A program made the position numbers and the translations under genes. From Streptomyces camelliae (GTDB taxonomy: Bacteria > Actinomycetota > Actinomycetes > Streptomycetales > Streptomycetaceae): a DNA stretch of 64,000 nucleotides. This document shows positions 46,044 through 55,445 of this stretch, in pieces; position 1 is the first letter of the stretch; the number at the start of each line of letters is the position of its first letter. The stretch lies in NCBI RefSeq assembly GCF_027625935.1, contig NZ_CP115300.1, positions 4,526,001 through 4,590,000 of the forward strand. Direction: 5' to 3'. Under the pieces are notes generated by a model. It saw only the letters and a list, made by a program, of their open reading frames with translations, did no database searches and had not been told where the DNA came from.

Positions 46044-47492
46044 ATGAGCAGTACGACTAACCCGCCGACGCATCACACGTCCACGATCGGCGCGATCGGC
46101 GCGCCGAGCCGCCGCAACACCGAGCTGGCCCTGCTGGTCTTCGCCGTGGCCATCCCGGTGTTCGCCTACGCCAACGTGGGCCTGGCCCTCGACGGCAAGG
46201 TGCCCGCCGGTCTGCTGAGCTACGGCCTCGGCCTCGGCCTGCTGGCCGGCGTCGCCCATCTCGTCGTACGGAAGTTCGCGCCGTACGCCGACCCGCTGCT
46301 GCTGCCGCTGGCCACCCTGCTCAACGGGCTCGGCCTGGTCTGCATCTGGCGCCTGGACCAGTCCAAGCTGCTCCAGCAGCTCCACGTCAGCGGCGGCAAG
46401 GCCACCAACCAGCTGCTGTACACGGCGATGGGCATCGCGCTGTTCGTCGCGGTGCTGATCTTCCTCAAGGACCACCGCACGCTCCAGCGCTACACCTACA
46501 TCTCCATGGTGGTCGCGCTGGTCCTGCTGCTGCTCCCGCTGGTCCCGGGCCTGGGCGCCGACGTGTACGGCGCCAAGATCTGGATCCACGTCGGCAGCTT
46601 CACCATCCAGCCCGGTGAGTTCGCCAAGATCGTGCTGGCGGTGTTCTTCGCGGGCTATCTGATGGTCAAGCGGGACGCGCTGGCCCTCGCCAGCCGCCGT
46701 TTCATGGGGCTGTACCTGCCGCGCGGCCGTGACCTCGGCCCGATCCTCGTCGTCTGGGCGATGTCGATCCTGATCCTGGTCTTCGAGACCGACCTCGGTA
46801 CGTCGCTGCTGTTCTTCGGCATGTTCGTGATCATGCTGTACGTCGCCACCGAGCGGACCAGCTGGATCGTCTTCGGTCTGCTGATGTCCGCGGTCGGCGC
46901 CGTCGGCGTGGCGAGCTTCGAGTCGCACATCCAGACCCGCGTGCAGGCCTGGCTCAACCCGTTCCACGAGTACCAGCTGAGCCGTCAGGTCACCCACGAC
47001 GGCATCATCCACTCCGACCAGCTCCAGCAGGCCCTGTGGGCGTTCGGCTCCGGCGGCACCCTGGGCACCGGCTGGGGCCAGGGCCACTCCGAGCTGATCC
47101 GGTTCGCCGCCAACTCCGACTTCATCTTCGCCACCTTCGGCGAGGAGCTGGGCCTCGCGGGCATCATGGCGATCCTGCTGATCTACGGCCTGATCGCCGA
47201 GCGCGGCATCCGAACCGCCCTCGCCGCCCGCGACCCGTTCGGCAAGCTCCTGGCCATCGGCCTGTCCGGTGGCTTCGCGCTCCAGGTCTTCGTCGTGGCC
47301 GGCGGTGTGATGGGTCTCATCCCGCTGACCGGTATGACCATGCCGTTCCTCGCGTACGGCGGTTCGTCCGTGATCGCGAACTGGGCGCTGATCGGCATCC
47401 TGATCCGGATCAGCGACACCGCCCGCCGCCCGGCGCCCGCCCCCGCCGCCAACCCCGACGCCGAGATGACCCAGGTGGTCCGCCCGTCATGA
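46044..47492 (+). CDS. rodA: SEDS-family peptidoglycan polymerase (RodA/FtsW)
   Basis: 482 residues with about 12 membrane segments. Conserved SEDS blocks include GAKIWIHVGSFTIQPGEFAK, ETDLGTSLLFF, QLQQALWAFGSGGTLGTGWG and TGMTMPFLAYGGSS. It polymerises glycan strands from lipid II together with the class B PBP encoded next. The ATGA overlap with pbpA ensures paired synthesis. RodA versus FtsW naming is by operon position, where actinobacteria place RodA. Confidence 0.93.
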   Translation: MSSTTNPPTHHTSTIGAIGAPSRRNTELALLVFAVAIPVFAYANVGLALDGKVPAGLLSYGLGLGLLAGVAHLVVRKFAPYADPLLLPLATLLNGLGLVCIWRLDQSKLLQQLHVSGGKATNQLLYTAMGIALFVAVLIFLKDHRTLQRYTYISMVVALVLLLLPLVPGLGADVYGAKIWIHVGSFTIQPGEFAKIVLAVFFAGYLMVKRDALALASRRFMGLYLPRGRDLGPILVVWAMSILILVFETDLGTSLLFFGMFVIMLYVATERTSWIVFGLLMSAVGAVGVASFESHIQTRVQAWLNPFHEYQLSRQVTHDGIIHSDQLQQALWAFGSGGTLGTGWGQGHSELIRFAANSDFIFATFGEELGLAGIMAILLIYGLIAERGIRTALAARDPFGKLLAIGLSGGFALQVFVVAGGVMGLIPLTGMTMPFLAYGGSSVIANWALIGILIRISDTARRPAPAPAANPDAEMTQVVRPS

Positions 47493-48967
47493 ACAAGCCC
47501 CTGCGCCGGATCGCGATCTTCTGCGGCCTCCTCGTGCTGGCCCTGCTGCTCCGCGACAACTGGCTCCAGTACGTCCAGGCCGACTCGCTGCGCACCGCCC
47601 CCGACAACCGCCGGGTCGCCATCGAGCGGTACGCGACCCCGCGCGGCGACATCATCGTCGACGGCAACCCGATAACCGGCTCCGTCGAGGCCAAGCACGG
47701 CGACTTCAAGTACAAGCGGACCTACAAGGACGGGGCCATGTGGGCCCCGGTGACCGGCTACTCGTCGCAGGCGTTCGGCAGCACCCAGCTGGAGAGCATC
47801 GACGACGGCATCCTCAGCGGCACCGACGACCGGCTGTTCTTCCGCAACACCCTGGACATGATCACGGGCAAGCAGAAGCAGGGCGGCAACGTCGTCACCA
47901 CGCTGAACCAGGCCGCGCAGAAGGCGGCGTTCGACGGGCTGAAGGCGCAGGGCGGCAAGGGCGCGGTCGTCGCGCTGGAGCCGTCCACCGGCAAGATCCT
48001 GGCACTGGCCTCCTACCCGTCGTACGACCCGTCGACCTTCGCGGGCAACTCCACGGACGTGGACTCCAAGAACTGGACCAAGCTCCAGAAGACCAACGAC
48101 CCGGCCGACCCGATGCTGAACCGGGCGCTGCGCGAGACCTACCCGCCGGGCTCCACCTTCAAGGTGGTCACGGCGGCGGCCGCGCTGGAGAACGGGCTGT
48201 ACACCTCGGCCGACACGCCCACGAACTCGCCGCTGCCGTGGATCATGCCGGGCACCACGACCCCACTGAAGAACGAGGGCAACATCCCCTGCAAGAACGC
48301 CACCCTGCGGGCCGCCCTCCAGTACTCCTGCAACAGCGTCTTCGGCAAGATCGGCTCCGACCTCGGCAACGCCAAGATGCTGGCGGAGGCGAAGAAGTTC
48401 GGCTTCGACTCCCCGCAGGACACGCCGGTCCGCGCCTACCCCTCGGTGTTCTCCGACAAGATGAACCAGTCGCAGACCGCACTGTCCTCCATCGGCCAGT
48501 TCAACACCGCCGCGACCCCGCTGCAGATGGCCATGGTCGCCTCGGCGGTCGCCAACGACGGCAAGCTGATGAAGCCGTACATGGTGGACAAGCTCCAGTC
48601 CTCCAACCTGGACACGCTCACGCAGACCCAGCCGGAGGAGCTGAGCCGCCCGCTGACCTCGCAGAACGCGCAGATCCTGCAGGACATGATGAAGACGGTG
48701 GTCGAGCAGGGCACCGGCACGAACGCCAAGATCGACGGCGTCACCGTCGGCGGCAAGACCGGTACCGCGCAGCACGGTGTGGCGAACAGCGCCAACCCGT
48801 ACGCGTGGTTCATCTCCTTCGCCAAGCTGCCCGACGGCAGCTCGCCGGTGGCCGTGGCCGTGGTGGTCGAGGACGAGAGCGCCAACCGCGACGACATCTC
48901 CGGTGGCGGTCTCGCCGCACCGATCGCCAAGAGCGTCATGCAGGCGGTCATCAACTCCAAGAAGTGA
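47489..48967 (+). CDS. pbpA: Class B penicillin-binding protein PbpA
   Basis: 492 residues from the ATG overlapping the rodA stop. An N-terminal membrane anchor (about 7-24) is followed by a non-catalytic domain and a transpeptidase domain with all three motifs: S-x-x-K in PPGSTFKV, S-x-N in QYSCNSVFG, and KTGTA. It cross-links new peptidoglycan outside the membrane in partnership with the SEDS protein. Confidence 0.95.
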   Translation: MNKPLRRIAIFCGLLVLALLLRDNWLQYVQADSLRTAPDNRRVAIERYATPRGDIIVDGNPITGSVEAKHGDFKYKRTYKDGAMWAPVTGYSSQAFGSTQLESIDDGILSGTDDRLFFRNTLDMITGKQKQGGNVVTTLNQAAQKAAFDGLKAQGGKGAVVALEPSTGKILALASYPSYDPSTFAGNSTDVDSKNWTKLQKTNDPADPMLNRALRETYPPGSTFKVVTAAAALENGLYTSADTPTNSPLPWIMPGTTTPLKNEGNIPCKNATLRAALQYSCNSVFGKIGSDLGNAKMLAEAKKFGFDSPQDTPVRAYPSVFSDKMNQSQTALSSIGQFNTAATPLQMAMVASAVANDGKLMKPYMVDKLQSSNLDTLTQTQPEELSRPLTSQNAQILQDMMKTVVEQGTGTNAKIDGVTVGGKTGTAQHGVANSANPYAWFISFAKLPDGSSPVAVAVVVEDESANRDDISGGGLAAPIAKSVMQAVINSKK

Positions 48968-49161
48968 CCTCGCCCACCCCGGGAGGTGACGCCCGTCACG
49001 TCACCTTCACATCGTTGCACGTTGCGATACCGGTCCTGTATCGGGTTGCGGGCTTGGCCAGGTCATACAAAGCGAGCCGGGTACGGTAGGCCCGGACGGC
49101 AGCCTCCGGCCGCACACGACGGTGCGGGGCCGGGACCGACGGAGAGGGCTGGTAGGTAGCT

Positions 49162-51168
49162 ATGGAAGAGCCGCGTCGCCTCGGCGGCCGGTACGAACTG
49201 GGCCAGGTGCTCGGTCGTGGTGGCATGGCGGAGGTCTACCTCGCGCACGACACCCGGCTCGGCCGCACCGTGGCGGTGAAGACGCTGCGCGCGGACCTCG
49301 CGCGTGATCCGTCCTTCCAGGCCCGGTTCCGCCGGGAGGCCCAGTCGGCCGCCTCGCTCAACCATCCCGCGATCGTCGCGGTCTACGACACGGGCGAGGA
49401 CTACATCGACGGGGTCTCCATCCCGTACATCGTGATGGAGTACGTCGACGGTTCGACCCTGCGTGAACTTCTTCACAGCGGCCGCAAGCTCCTGCCCGAG
49501 CGCGCGATGGAGATGACCATCGGCATCCTCCAGGGCCTGGAGTACGCCCACCGCAGCGGCATCGTGCACCGCGACATCAAGCCGGCGAACGTCATGCTGA
49601 CGCGCAACGGCCAGGTCAAGGTGATGGACTTCGGCATCGCCCGCGCCATGGGCGACGCCGGCATGACGATGACGCAGACGGCGGCGGTCATCGGCACGGC
49701 CCAGTACCTCTCGCCGGAGCAGGCGAAGGGCGAGCAGGTCGACGCACGCTCCGACCTGTACTCGACCGGCTGTCTGCTGTACGAGCTGCTCACGGTCCGG
49801 CCGCCCTTCGTGGGCGACTCCCCGGTGGCCGTGGCGTACCAGCACGTACGGGAAGAGCCGCAGCCGCCCTCGCTCTTCGACCCCGAGATCACCCCCGAGA
49901 TGGACGCGATCGTCCTGAAGGCGCTGGTCAAGGACCCGAACTACCGCTACCAGTCGGCCGACGAGATGCGCGCCGACATCGAGGCCTGCCTGGACGGCCA
50001 GCCGGTCGGGGCGACGGCCGCGCTGGGCGCGGTGGGTTACGGCGGCTACCCCGACGACCAGCCGACGACGGCCCTGCGCCAGGACGCCGGCCCCGCCGGG
50101 GCGACCACGATGCTCCCGCCGATGAACCCGGACGACGGCAGCTACGGCTACGACGACTCCCCGGGCCGTCGGCGCCAGCAGCCGAAGAAGTCCCACACCT
50201 CCACGATCCTCCTGGTGGTCGCCGGTGTGCTGGTCCTGATCGGCGCGATCCTGATCGGCAAGTGGGCGTTCAGCGGAAACAGCGCCAACCAGTCCTTCGA
50301 CGCCCCGAACTTCGTCGGCCACACCTACGCCGACGCCCAGAAGATGGCGGTCAACTCCGACCTGAAACTGGCCGCGCCCACCCGCAAGCCCTGCGACAAC
50401 CAGCCGAAGGGCTCGGTCTGCTCCCAGGACCCGGCGGCGGGCTCGCAGGTGAAGAAGAACGACACGATCACGCTGGTGGTGTCGACCGGCGCGCCGAAGG
50501 TGGCGGTGCCCAGCGTCCTCGGCAAGAGCTTCGACGACGCCAAGTCGCTGCTGGAGGGCGACCAGTACAAGTTCAACGTGGTCCGCAAGGACGAGGTCTC
50601 CTCGGAGCAGCCCGGCACGGTCCTGGACCAGGACCCGAAGCTGGGCCAGGAGGTCCAGAAGGGCTCCACGATCACCCTCACCGTCGCCAAGGCGGAGGAG
50701 AAGGTGACCATCCCGGGCAACCTCGTGGGCCAGACCTGCGACGCCGCGAAGGCCGAGCTGACCCAGCTGGGCCTGGCGCCGACCTGCAACGACGTGCCCG
50801 TGACCGACCAGACCCAGGACGGCAAGGTCCAGCGGACCAACCCGGGGGCGAACGAGCAGGTCGTCAAGAACACCAACGTGGTGATCAGCGTCGGCAAGTT
50901 CCAGGGCGGCCAGACACAGGGCCAGGTGCCGAACGTCTTCGGCAAGACCCTGAAGGAAGCCCAGCAGATCCTGCAGCAGGCCGGCTTCACGCAGATCCAG
51001 GTCAACGGCCCGACCGACGACAAGGCACGGGTCCTCAACCAGACCCCGCCCGCGGGCACCCAGGGCGACCCGGCCACGACCCAGATCGTCCTGACCACCC
51101 AGGACTTCGGCGGCGGCGGCAACGGCAACAACGGCGGGACGAACGTCTTCGGCGGCACTTTCGGCTGA
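49162..51168 (+). CDS. pknB: Ser/Thr protein kinase PknB with four PASTA domains
   Basis: 668 residues from the ATG at 49162. The kinase domain is about 10-275: LGRGGMAEVYLA, K40, HRDIKPAN (D138), DFG (D156) and a Thr-rich activation loop MTMTQT. One membrane helix lies near 348-368. Outside are four PASTA repeats (each about 65-70 residues, starting APNFVG, VPSVLG, IPGNLVG, VPNVFG) that sense muropeptides or lipid II, then a Gly/Asn-rich end. It controls growth and wall synthesis with the upstream FHA proteins, phosphatase, SEDS protein and PBP. Confidence 0.96.
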   Translation: MEEPRRLGGRYELGQVLGRGGMAEVYLAHDTRLGRTVAVKTLRADLARDPSFQARFRREAQSAASLNHPAIVAVYDTGEDYIDGVSIPYIVMEYVDGSTLRELLHSGRKLLPERAMEMTIGILQGLEYAHRSGIVHRDIKPANVMLTRNGQVKVMDFGIARAMGDAGMTMTQTAAVIGTAQYLSPEQAKGEQVDARSDLYSTGCLLYELLTVRPPFVGDSPVAVAYQHVREEPQPPSLFDPEITPEMDAIVLKALVKDPNYRYQSADEMRADIEACLDGQPVGATAALGAVGYGGYPDDQPTTALRQDAGPAGATTMLPPMNPDDGSYGYDDSPGRRRQQPKKSHTSTILLVVAGVLVLIGAILIGKWAFSGNSANQSFDAPNFVGHTYADAQKMAVNSDLKLAAPTRKPCDNQPKGSVCSQDPAAGSQVKKNDTITLVVSTGAPKVAVPSVLGKSFDDAKSLLEGDQYKFNVVRKDEVSSEQPGTVLDQDPKLGQEVQKGSTITLTVAKAEEKVTIPGNLVGQTCDAAKAELTQLGLAPTCNDVPVTDQTQDGKVQRTNPGANEQVVKNTNVVISVGKFQGGQTQGQVPNVFGKTLKEAQQILQQAGFTQIQVNGPTDDKARVLNQTPPAGTQGDPATTQIVLTTQDFGGGGNGNNGGTNVFGGTFG

Positions 51169-51185
51169 TGCCCCGCACCACGGGA

Positions 51186-51218
51186 AGGGCCCTCGGATCA
51201 CCTGGATCCGAGGGCCCT
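51186..51218 (+). terminator. Terminator after pknB
   Basis: Perfect 14-bp arms AGGGCCCTCGGATC (51186-51199) and GATCCGAGGGCCCT (51205-51218), 5-nt loop, 17 nt after the stop. Confidence 0.92.
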
Positions 51219-51580
51219 CTCGCTGTCGCCGTCGTGTCACCAGACCGGCGAACTGATTTCCGTCCCTATCAGTGGCCCGCAAAGCGTGGGCTGACCCCTT
51301 GGATTCAGCCCTTCTGGGCATTCGGCACCGGGGTGGAAGGAGCACGTTCCCGGCCGCGGGTCCGTTTGTGACGCGCGCGGGGTGCTCTCATCCCGTACAC
51401 CATCGGCCCAGGCAGAGCCAAGCAGACGCGGACCATGGCGGCACAGGATGGGAGTTGGGGATAGTGGTGGCTCAGGCAAGCAACGCAAAGCCGCGGATGT
51501 CTGCCTAAGCTGCTGCCACCCTTGCCCCGTCAGCCGAGTTCGTATGCCCCGATCCGCCACGTCGGATCACAGACGTCATT
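51219..51580. other. Degenerate intergenic stretch before the Mrr fragment
   Basis: About 360 bp with no convincing gene. A short reading (GTGGTGGCTCAGGCAAGCA at 51463, VVAQASNAKPRMSA) stops after 14 codons and may be the start of a lost gene. Together with the adjacent endonuclease fragment this looks like a scar of insertion and deletion between pknB and the sortases. Confidence 0.4.
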
Positions 51581-51877
51581 GTGAGGCAGACACACAGGGA
51601 CCGGGGCATCGACATCACGGCACGCACCTCTGACGGGCGTACGGTAGCCGTCCAGTGCAAGAATCACGCTGGCCGTCGATCCGTCCCCAGCGCCGACATG
51701 CAGAGGTTCGCCGGCGCCGCACGGGCCGTCGATCGCGTGGACGTCGCTCTCTTCGTCGCCACATGCAACTTCAGTAACGAAGCTCAGGCAATCGCCGACC
51801 TGAGCGGAGTCATCACCGTGAACCGCGACGAACTGGAGGCATGGAGCGCAGGGGCTCACCTCAAGGCGCTGCGATAG
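51581..51877 (+). pseudogene. Mrr-type restriction endonuclease, C-terminal fragment
   Basis: 98 residues from a GTG at 51581. The sequence DRGIDITARTSDGRTVAVQCKNH contains the D and Q-x-K of the PD-(D/E)xK Mrr catalytic domain, and RFAGAARAV and VATCNFSNEA follow as in the family. The N-terminal half of the domain and any DNA-recognition domain are absent. It is therefore probably a remnant rather than an active enzyme. It ends before a strong hairpin. Confidence 0.7.
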
Positions 51878-51890
51878 TCGCACCGAAGAG

Positions 51891-51925
51891 GCCCGAAGCC
51901 GCAAGAGCAAGTTGCGGCTTCGGGC
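51891..51925. terminator. Terminator between the Mrr fragment and sortase gene
   Basis: Perfect 14-bp arms GCCCGAAGCCGCAA (51891-51904) and TTGCGGCTTCGGGC (51912-51925), 7-nt loop, between convergent frames. Confidence 0.92.
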
Positions 51926-51966
51926 CTTCGCCATGCTAAGTGACAGACCCCCTGCAAGGAGATCTG

Positions 51967-52719
51967 TCAGCGCAGCTCCGCCGGCAACGTCCGCTTGCTG
52001 TCCACCTTCTGCACCCGGACCAGCTCGCCCCACACCACGTACCGGTACTCCGAGGTGTACACCGGGGTGCACGTCGTCAGGGTGATGTAGTGGCCCGGCT
52101 TGGTCTTGCCGGACTCCTTCGGGATCTGGGAGATGACCTTGACGTTGTACTTCGAGGTCTCGGGGAGGATCGAGTAGACCTTGTAGACGTACCAGTCGTC
52201 CCGGGTCTCGAAGACGATCGGGTCGCCGTTCTTCAGCTTGTCGATGTTGTGGAACTTGGCGCCGTGGCCGTCGCGGTGGGCGGCGAGGGTGAAGTTGCCG
52301 TCCTTGCCGGTCATGGGGAGCGCGGCCTTGACCGGGTCGGTGTAGTAGCCGGCCACGCCGTCGTTGAGGACGTCCGTGCCCGTGCCCTTCTCGACCAGCA
52401 CCACGCCGTTCTTCATCGCGGGCACGTGCAGGAAGCCGATGCCGTCCTTGGTGTCCAGCGCGCCCGGCCCGGGGTCCTTCTCCTGCGCCCAGTGCCGGCG
52501 GACCTTTTCTGCCTCTTTGTTCGCCTTGCGGTCCGCTATCACGTTCGTCCACCACAGGGAGTAGACGACGAAGAGCGCGAGCAACAGGCCCACGGTGATG
52601 AGGATTTCGCCGAAGACACTGATCGCCATCGCGATCCGGCCAGGGCGCCGGCGGCGCGCCACCGGCGCCGGCTCGGACGCGTCCGTGTGTTCTTCGGTGT
52701 CGTCGGCGGTCGCTGCCAC
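51967..52719 (-). CDS. srtE: Class E sortase (1 of 3)
   Basis: 250 residues from a GTG at 52719 behind AGAGGAAG. A basic cytoplasmic N-terminus and membrane helix (about 30-52) precede the sortase beta-barrel. The catalytic triad is visible: His in LAAHRDGHG, Cys in TLTTCTP and Arg in EYRYVVWG. Class E sortases of streptomycetes join proteins with LAxTG signals, such as chaplins, to the cell wall. It lies 29 nt downstream of a second sortase gene. Confidence 0.94.
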   Translation of the reverse strand: MAATADDTEEHTDASEPAPVARRRRPGRIAMAISVFGEILITVGLLLALFVVYSLWWTNVIADRKANKEAEKVRRHWAQEKDPGPGALDTKDGIGFLHVPAMKNGVVLVEKGTGTDVLNDGVAGYYTDPVKAALPMTGKDGNFTLAAHRDGHGAKFHNIDKLKNGDPIVFETRDDWYVYKVYSILPETSKYNVKVISQIPKESGKTKPGHYITLTTCTPVYTSEYRYVVWGELVRVQKVDSKRTLPAELR

Positions 52720-52748
52720 TGTCTTCCTCTGCCCCTGTGTGATGAGCC

Positions 52749-53858
52749 CTACTCGATGAGCGCGTCCGGCTTGCCCTCGCTGCGCGGGCGTTCCTGGACC
52801 ATCTTGCCCCAGACGATCAACCGGTACTTGCTGGTGAACTCCGGCGTGCAGGTGGTCAGGGTGATGTAGCGGCCGGGCTGGGTGAAACCGGAGCCCTTCG
52901 GGATCGGGTCCAGCACGCTGGTGTTGGACGGCGAGGTCACCGGGAGCGTCGACGTCACCTTGTACACGTAGTACGTGTCCTGCGTCTCGACCACGACCGC
53001 GTCGCCGGGCACCAGCTTGTTGATGTACCGGAACGGTTCGCCATGGGTGTTGCGGTGCGCCGCGAGCCCGAAGTTGCCGGTCTTGGCATCGGGCATCGCC
53101 GTCTTCAGCGGGGCCTCGCCGTAGTGCCCGACCATGCCTTTGTCGAGCACCTTGGCGTTGCTGACGCCCTCCGCGATCGGCGCCACCACGTCCAGCTTGG
53201 GTATGTGCAGGATCGCGAAGCCCTGCCCCGGCGCGAAGACACCCGGACTGCGCTTGCCGCTGGCCCAGTCGTCCTGGAGCTGGTGCGTCTCGCTGCCCGC
53301 CTGCGCGTGCGCACGGACGTTGGTCCACCACAGCTGGTAGGTGACGAACAGCAGCATCAGCACGCCGGTGGTGATGAACACCTCGCCGATCGCCCGGCTC
53401 GCGACCGTGGCCGGGCTGGGCCTGCGCAGCCGCGCCTGCCGCCGGGCCTCCACCCGGGACAGCGGCCGGCCGGACTCCGGCGCCGTGGCGGGCGCGATCG
53501 TCTCCCGGCTCCCGCCGTGCCGCCCGCCACCACGGCGCTTGGCGGCCTTTCTGCGGGCCGCACGGCCGCCGGCCGCGTCTCCGGTGGCGGAGGGGGCTGA
53601 AGAGCCCTCAGAACCGCGTACGGGCCCGCTCTCCGGGCCCGACAGCGGCTCAGGGGACGGGGCCGGGACCCGCAGCGCCATCGTCTTGTCGTCGAGGGGT
53701 GGCCGATACGGCTCCTCGTACTCCTCGTACTCCGCGTACTCCACGTCGTACGACCACGCGGCGGACTCCACGTCCCCCTGCCCGAGCGCACCGGAAGCCT
53801 CGTACGACTGATCCCCGTACGAGGCATCGGTCTCGCGCTCCGGGCGCAGCGCGGTCAC
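52749..53858 (-). CDS. srtE: Class E sortase (2 of 3) with long cytoplasmic extension
   Basis: 369 residues from a GTG at 53858 that overlaps the pabA stop (GTGA). The first 160 residues are a hydrophilic region rich in Glu/Tyr then Arg/Ala. A membrane helix lies near 167-187. The sortase domain has His in LAAHRNTHG, Cys in TLTTCTP and Arg in KYRLIVWG. The acidic Tyr-rich N-terminus (YAEYEEYEEPY) is unusual and could be an interaction site. Confidence 0.93.
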   Translation of the reverse strand: MTALRPERETDASYGDQSYEASGALGQGDVESAAWSYDVEYAEYEEYEEPYRPPLDDKTMALRVPAPSPEPLSGPESGPVRGSEGSSAPSATGDAAGGRAARRKAAKRRGGGRHGGSRETIAPATAPESGRPLSRVEARRQARLRRPSPATVASRAIGEVFITTGVLMLLFVTYQLWWTNVRAHAQAGSETHQLQDDWASGKRSPGVFAPGQGFAILHIPKLDVVAPIAEGVSNAKVLDKGMVGHYGEAPLKTAMPDAKTGNFGLAAHRNTHGEPFRYINKLVPGDAVVVETQDTYYVYKVTSTLPVTSPSNTSVLDPIPKGSGFTQPGRYITLTTCTPEFTSKYRLIVWGKMVQERPRSEGKPDALIE

Positions 53859-54493
53859 GCCGTGGCCCTGCCCACCACCGGGGCGAGCCCCGCCGACCTC
53901 GCCACGGCACCCTCGTCGCCGCACTCCACCAGCCAGTTGGCCAGCATCCGGTGCCCGTGCTCGGTCAGCACCGACTCGGGATGGAACTGCACGCCCTCGA
54001 CCGGGAGTTCACGGTGGCGCAGGCCCATGATGATGCCGTCGTGCGTCCGGGCGGTCACCTCCAGCTCGGCCGGAACCGTGGCCGGCTCGGCCGCCAGCGA
54101 GTGGTAGCGGGTCGCCGTGAAGGGCGAGGGCAGGCCCGCGAAGACGCCCTTGCCCTCGTGCTCGACCAGCGAGGTCTTGCCGTGCAGCAGCTCGGGCGCC
54201 CGGTCCACCACCCCGCCGTACGCCACCTGCATCGACTGCATACCGAGGCAGACGCCGAAGACGGGGACGCCGGTGGCCGCGCAGTGGCGCACCATCTCCA
54301 CGCACACGCCCGCCTGCTCCGGCGTTCCCGGGCCGGGCGAGAGCAGCACGCCGTCGAAACCGTCCTGGGCGTGCGAGGTCGAGACCTCGTCGTTGCGCAG
54401 TACCTCGCACTCGGCACCCAGCTGATACAGGTACTGCACGAGGTTGAAGACGAAGCTGTCGTAGTTGTCGACGACGAGAATCCGCGCACTCAC
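53855..54493 (-). CDS. pabA: Glutamine amidotransferase subunit of aminodeoxychorismate/anthranilate synthase
   Basis: 212 residues from a GTG at 54493 overlapping the stop of a small membrane peptide gene. Class I amidotransferase: LVVDNYDSFVFNLVQYL at the start, catalytic Cys in GVCLGMQSM, and His-Glu in GVQFHPESV. It supplies ammonia from glutamine for p-aminobenzoate or anthranilate synthesis; the synthase subunit is encoded elsewhere. Its position inside a sortase operon is the usual streptomycete order rather than a functional link. Confidence 0.93.
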   Translation of the reverse strand: MSARILVVDNYDSFVFNLVQYLYQLGAECEVLRNDEVSTSHAQDGFDGVLLSPGPGTPEQAGVCVEMVRHCAATGVPVFGVCLGMQSMQVAYGGVVDRAPELLHGKTSLVEHEGKGVFAGLPSPFTATRYHSLAAEPATVPAELEVTARTHDGIIMGLRHRELPVEGVQFHPESVLTEHGHRMLANWLVECGDEGAVARSAGLAPVVGRATA

Positions 54494-54651
54494 TGGTTGT
54501 CCACCGTCACATCGTTGAAGGGCAGCAGCGGTTCGGCCCACGGAAAGACGTACTGGAAGAGGACGTAGATCACGGCCAGAATCAGTACGAGCGAGATGAG
54601 CGCCTTCGCCCACGCGTTCCCCGGCAGATGCCGCCAGATCCAGCCGTACAT
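54490..54651 (-). CDS. 53-residue membrane peptide in the sortase operon
   Basis: 53 residues from the ATG at 54651, ending in a GTGA overlap with pabA. It reads MYGWIWRHLPGNAWAK, then one hydrophobic helix (about 17-38) and an acidic outside tail ending DVTVDNQ. The translational coupling and strong hydrophobic profile support a real gene. The function is unknown. It sits between two sortase-type enzymes, so a role as a sortase accessory subunit is possible. Confidence 0.75.
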   Translation of the reverse strand: MYGWIWRHLPGNAWAKALISLVLILAVIYVLFQYVFPWAEPLLPFNDVTVDNQ

Positions 54652-54713
54652 GCTGTTCCTTGCCGTCCCTTCCGTATCCCCACGGCACCAGACACACGCC
54701 GTACGCCACCAGA

Positions 54714-55412
54714 CTAACGGCGCAGCGCCTCCGGTTCGCCTGTGTCCACAGGCTGGGTGGAATCCAGGTGCGCCCAGACGATCAGCCGGTGGCTGTGCCC
54801 CCATTCGGGATCGCACGTGGTCAGGGTCAGATACCGGCCCGGACGCGCGTACCCGGACGTGCCCGGCACAGGGTCGATGACGTGGACGTCCGTCGGCACG
54901 GTTTTGTAGGGGCCTTTGTCGATCCGATACGTGAACCAGGTCGTCCCGTCCGTGAGGACCACCGCGTCACCCGGCCGCAGCTTCGGGAAGTCCAGGAACG
55001 GATCGCCGTAGGTGCGCCGGTGGCCGGCCACCGCGAAATTGCCCTCCTGACCGAGCCGCGCCGTGCCCTGGTAGTGGGCGAGCCCCTTGGCCAGCACATC
55101 CCGGCCGGTGCCCTCCAGGACGGGCTTGTTCCACGTGAAACCGAACCGCGGGATGTACATGATCGCGAAGGCCTTGCCGTAGTGGTACGGCGCCGGGTCC
55201 CCCACGGTCACCGTCTTCGTCGTCACGCCCGGCGTGTCGGCGGCCTGCTGCACGCTCCCCTTCGACCACTGCCGGTGCAGTTGGTCGATCTGGTCGTTCA
55301 TGGCGCCGTCGGCCCGCACACCGGTCCAGAACAGGATGTAGGCGACGAAGAGCACGATCAGGGCGCCGACGGTGATGCACAGTTCGCTGAAGGTCCTGAG
55401 GATCACACGCAC
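54714..55412 (-). CDS. Class E sortase-like protein (3 of 3)
   Basis: 232 residues from a GTG at 55412 with GGAGG 6 nt upstream. The membrane helix is at about 10-30. The triad is His in VAGHRRTYGD, Cys in TLTTCDPEWG and Arg in SHRLIVWAH. The sequence around the active Cys differs from the other two (TCDPEWGHSH), which suggests a different substrate. Within the gene, GTTCCACGTGAAAC at 55128 is a one-mismatch parS. Confidence 0.9.
   Translation of the reverse strand: MRVILRTFSELCITVGALIVLFVAYILFWTGVRADGAMNDQIDQLHRQWSKGSVQQAADTPGVTTKTVTVGDPAPYHYGKAFAIMYIPRFGFTWNKPVLEGTGRDVLAKGLAHYQGTARLGQEGNFAVAGHRRTYGDPFLDFPKLRPGDAVVLTDGTTWFTYRIDKGPYKTVPTDVHVIDPVPGTSGYARPGRYLTLTTCDPEWGHSHRLIVWAHLDSTQPVDTGEPEALRR
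55128..55141. promoter_or_regulatory. parS: Possible degenerate parS site
   Basis: GTTCCACGTGAAAC, one base different from the ParB consensus GTTTCACGTGAAAC, inside the third sortase gene and 4.3 kb from the perfect site at 59396. Confidence 0.6.
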
Positions 55413-55445
55413 CGGCGCCTCCGGTCACGGACGGCTGACGGATGG

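Noticed and set aside
51581..51877. Functional restriction-modification system
   Set aside because: Only a partial endonuclease domain is present and there is no methyltransferase.
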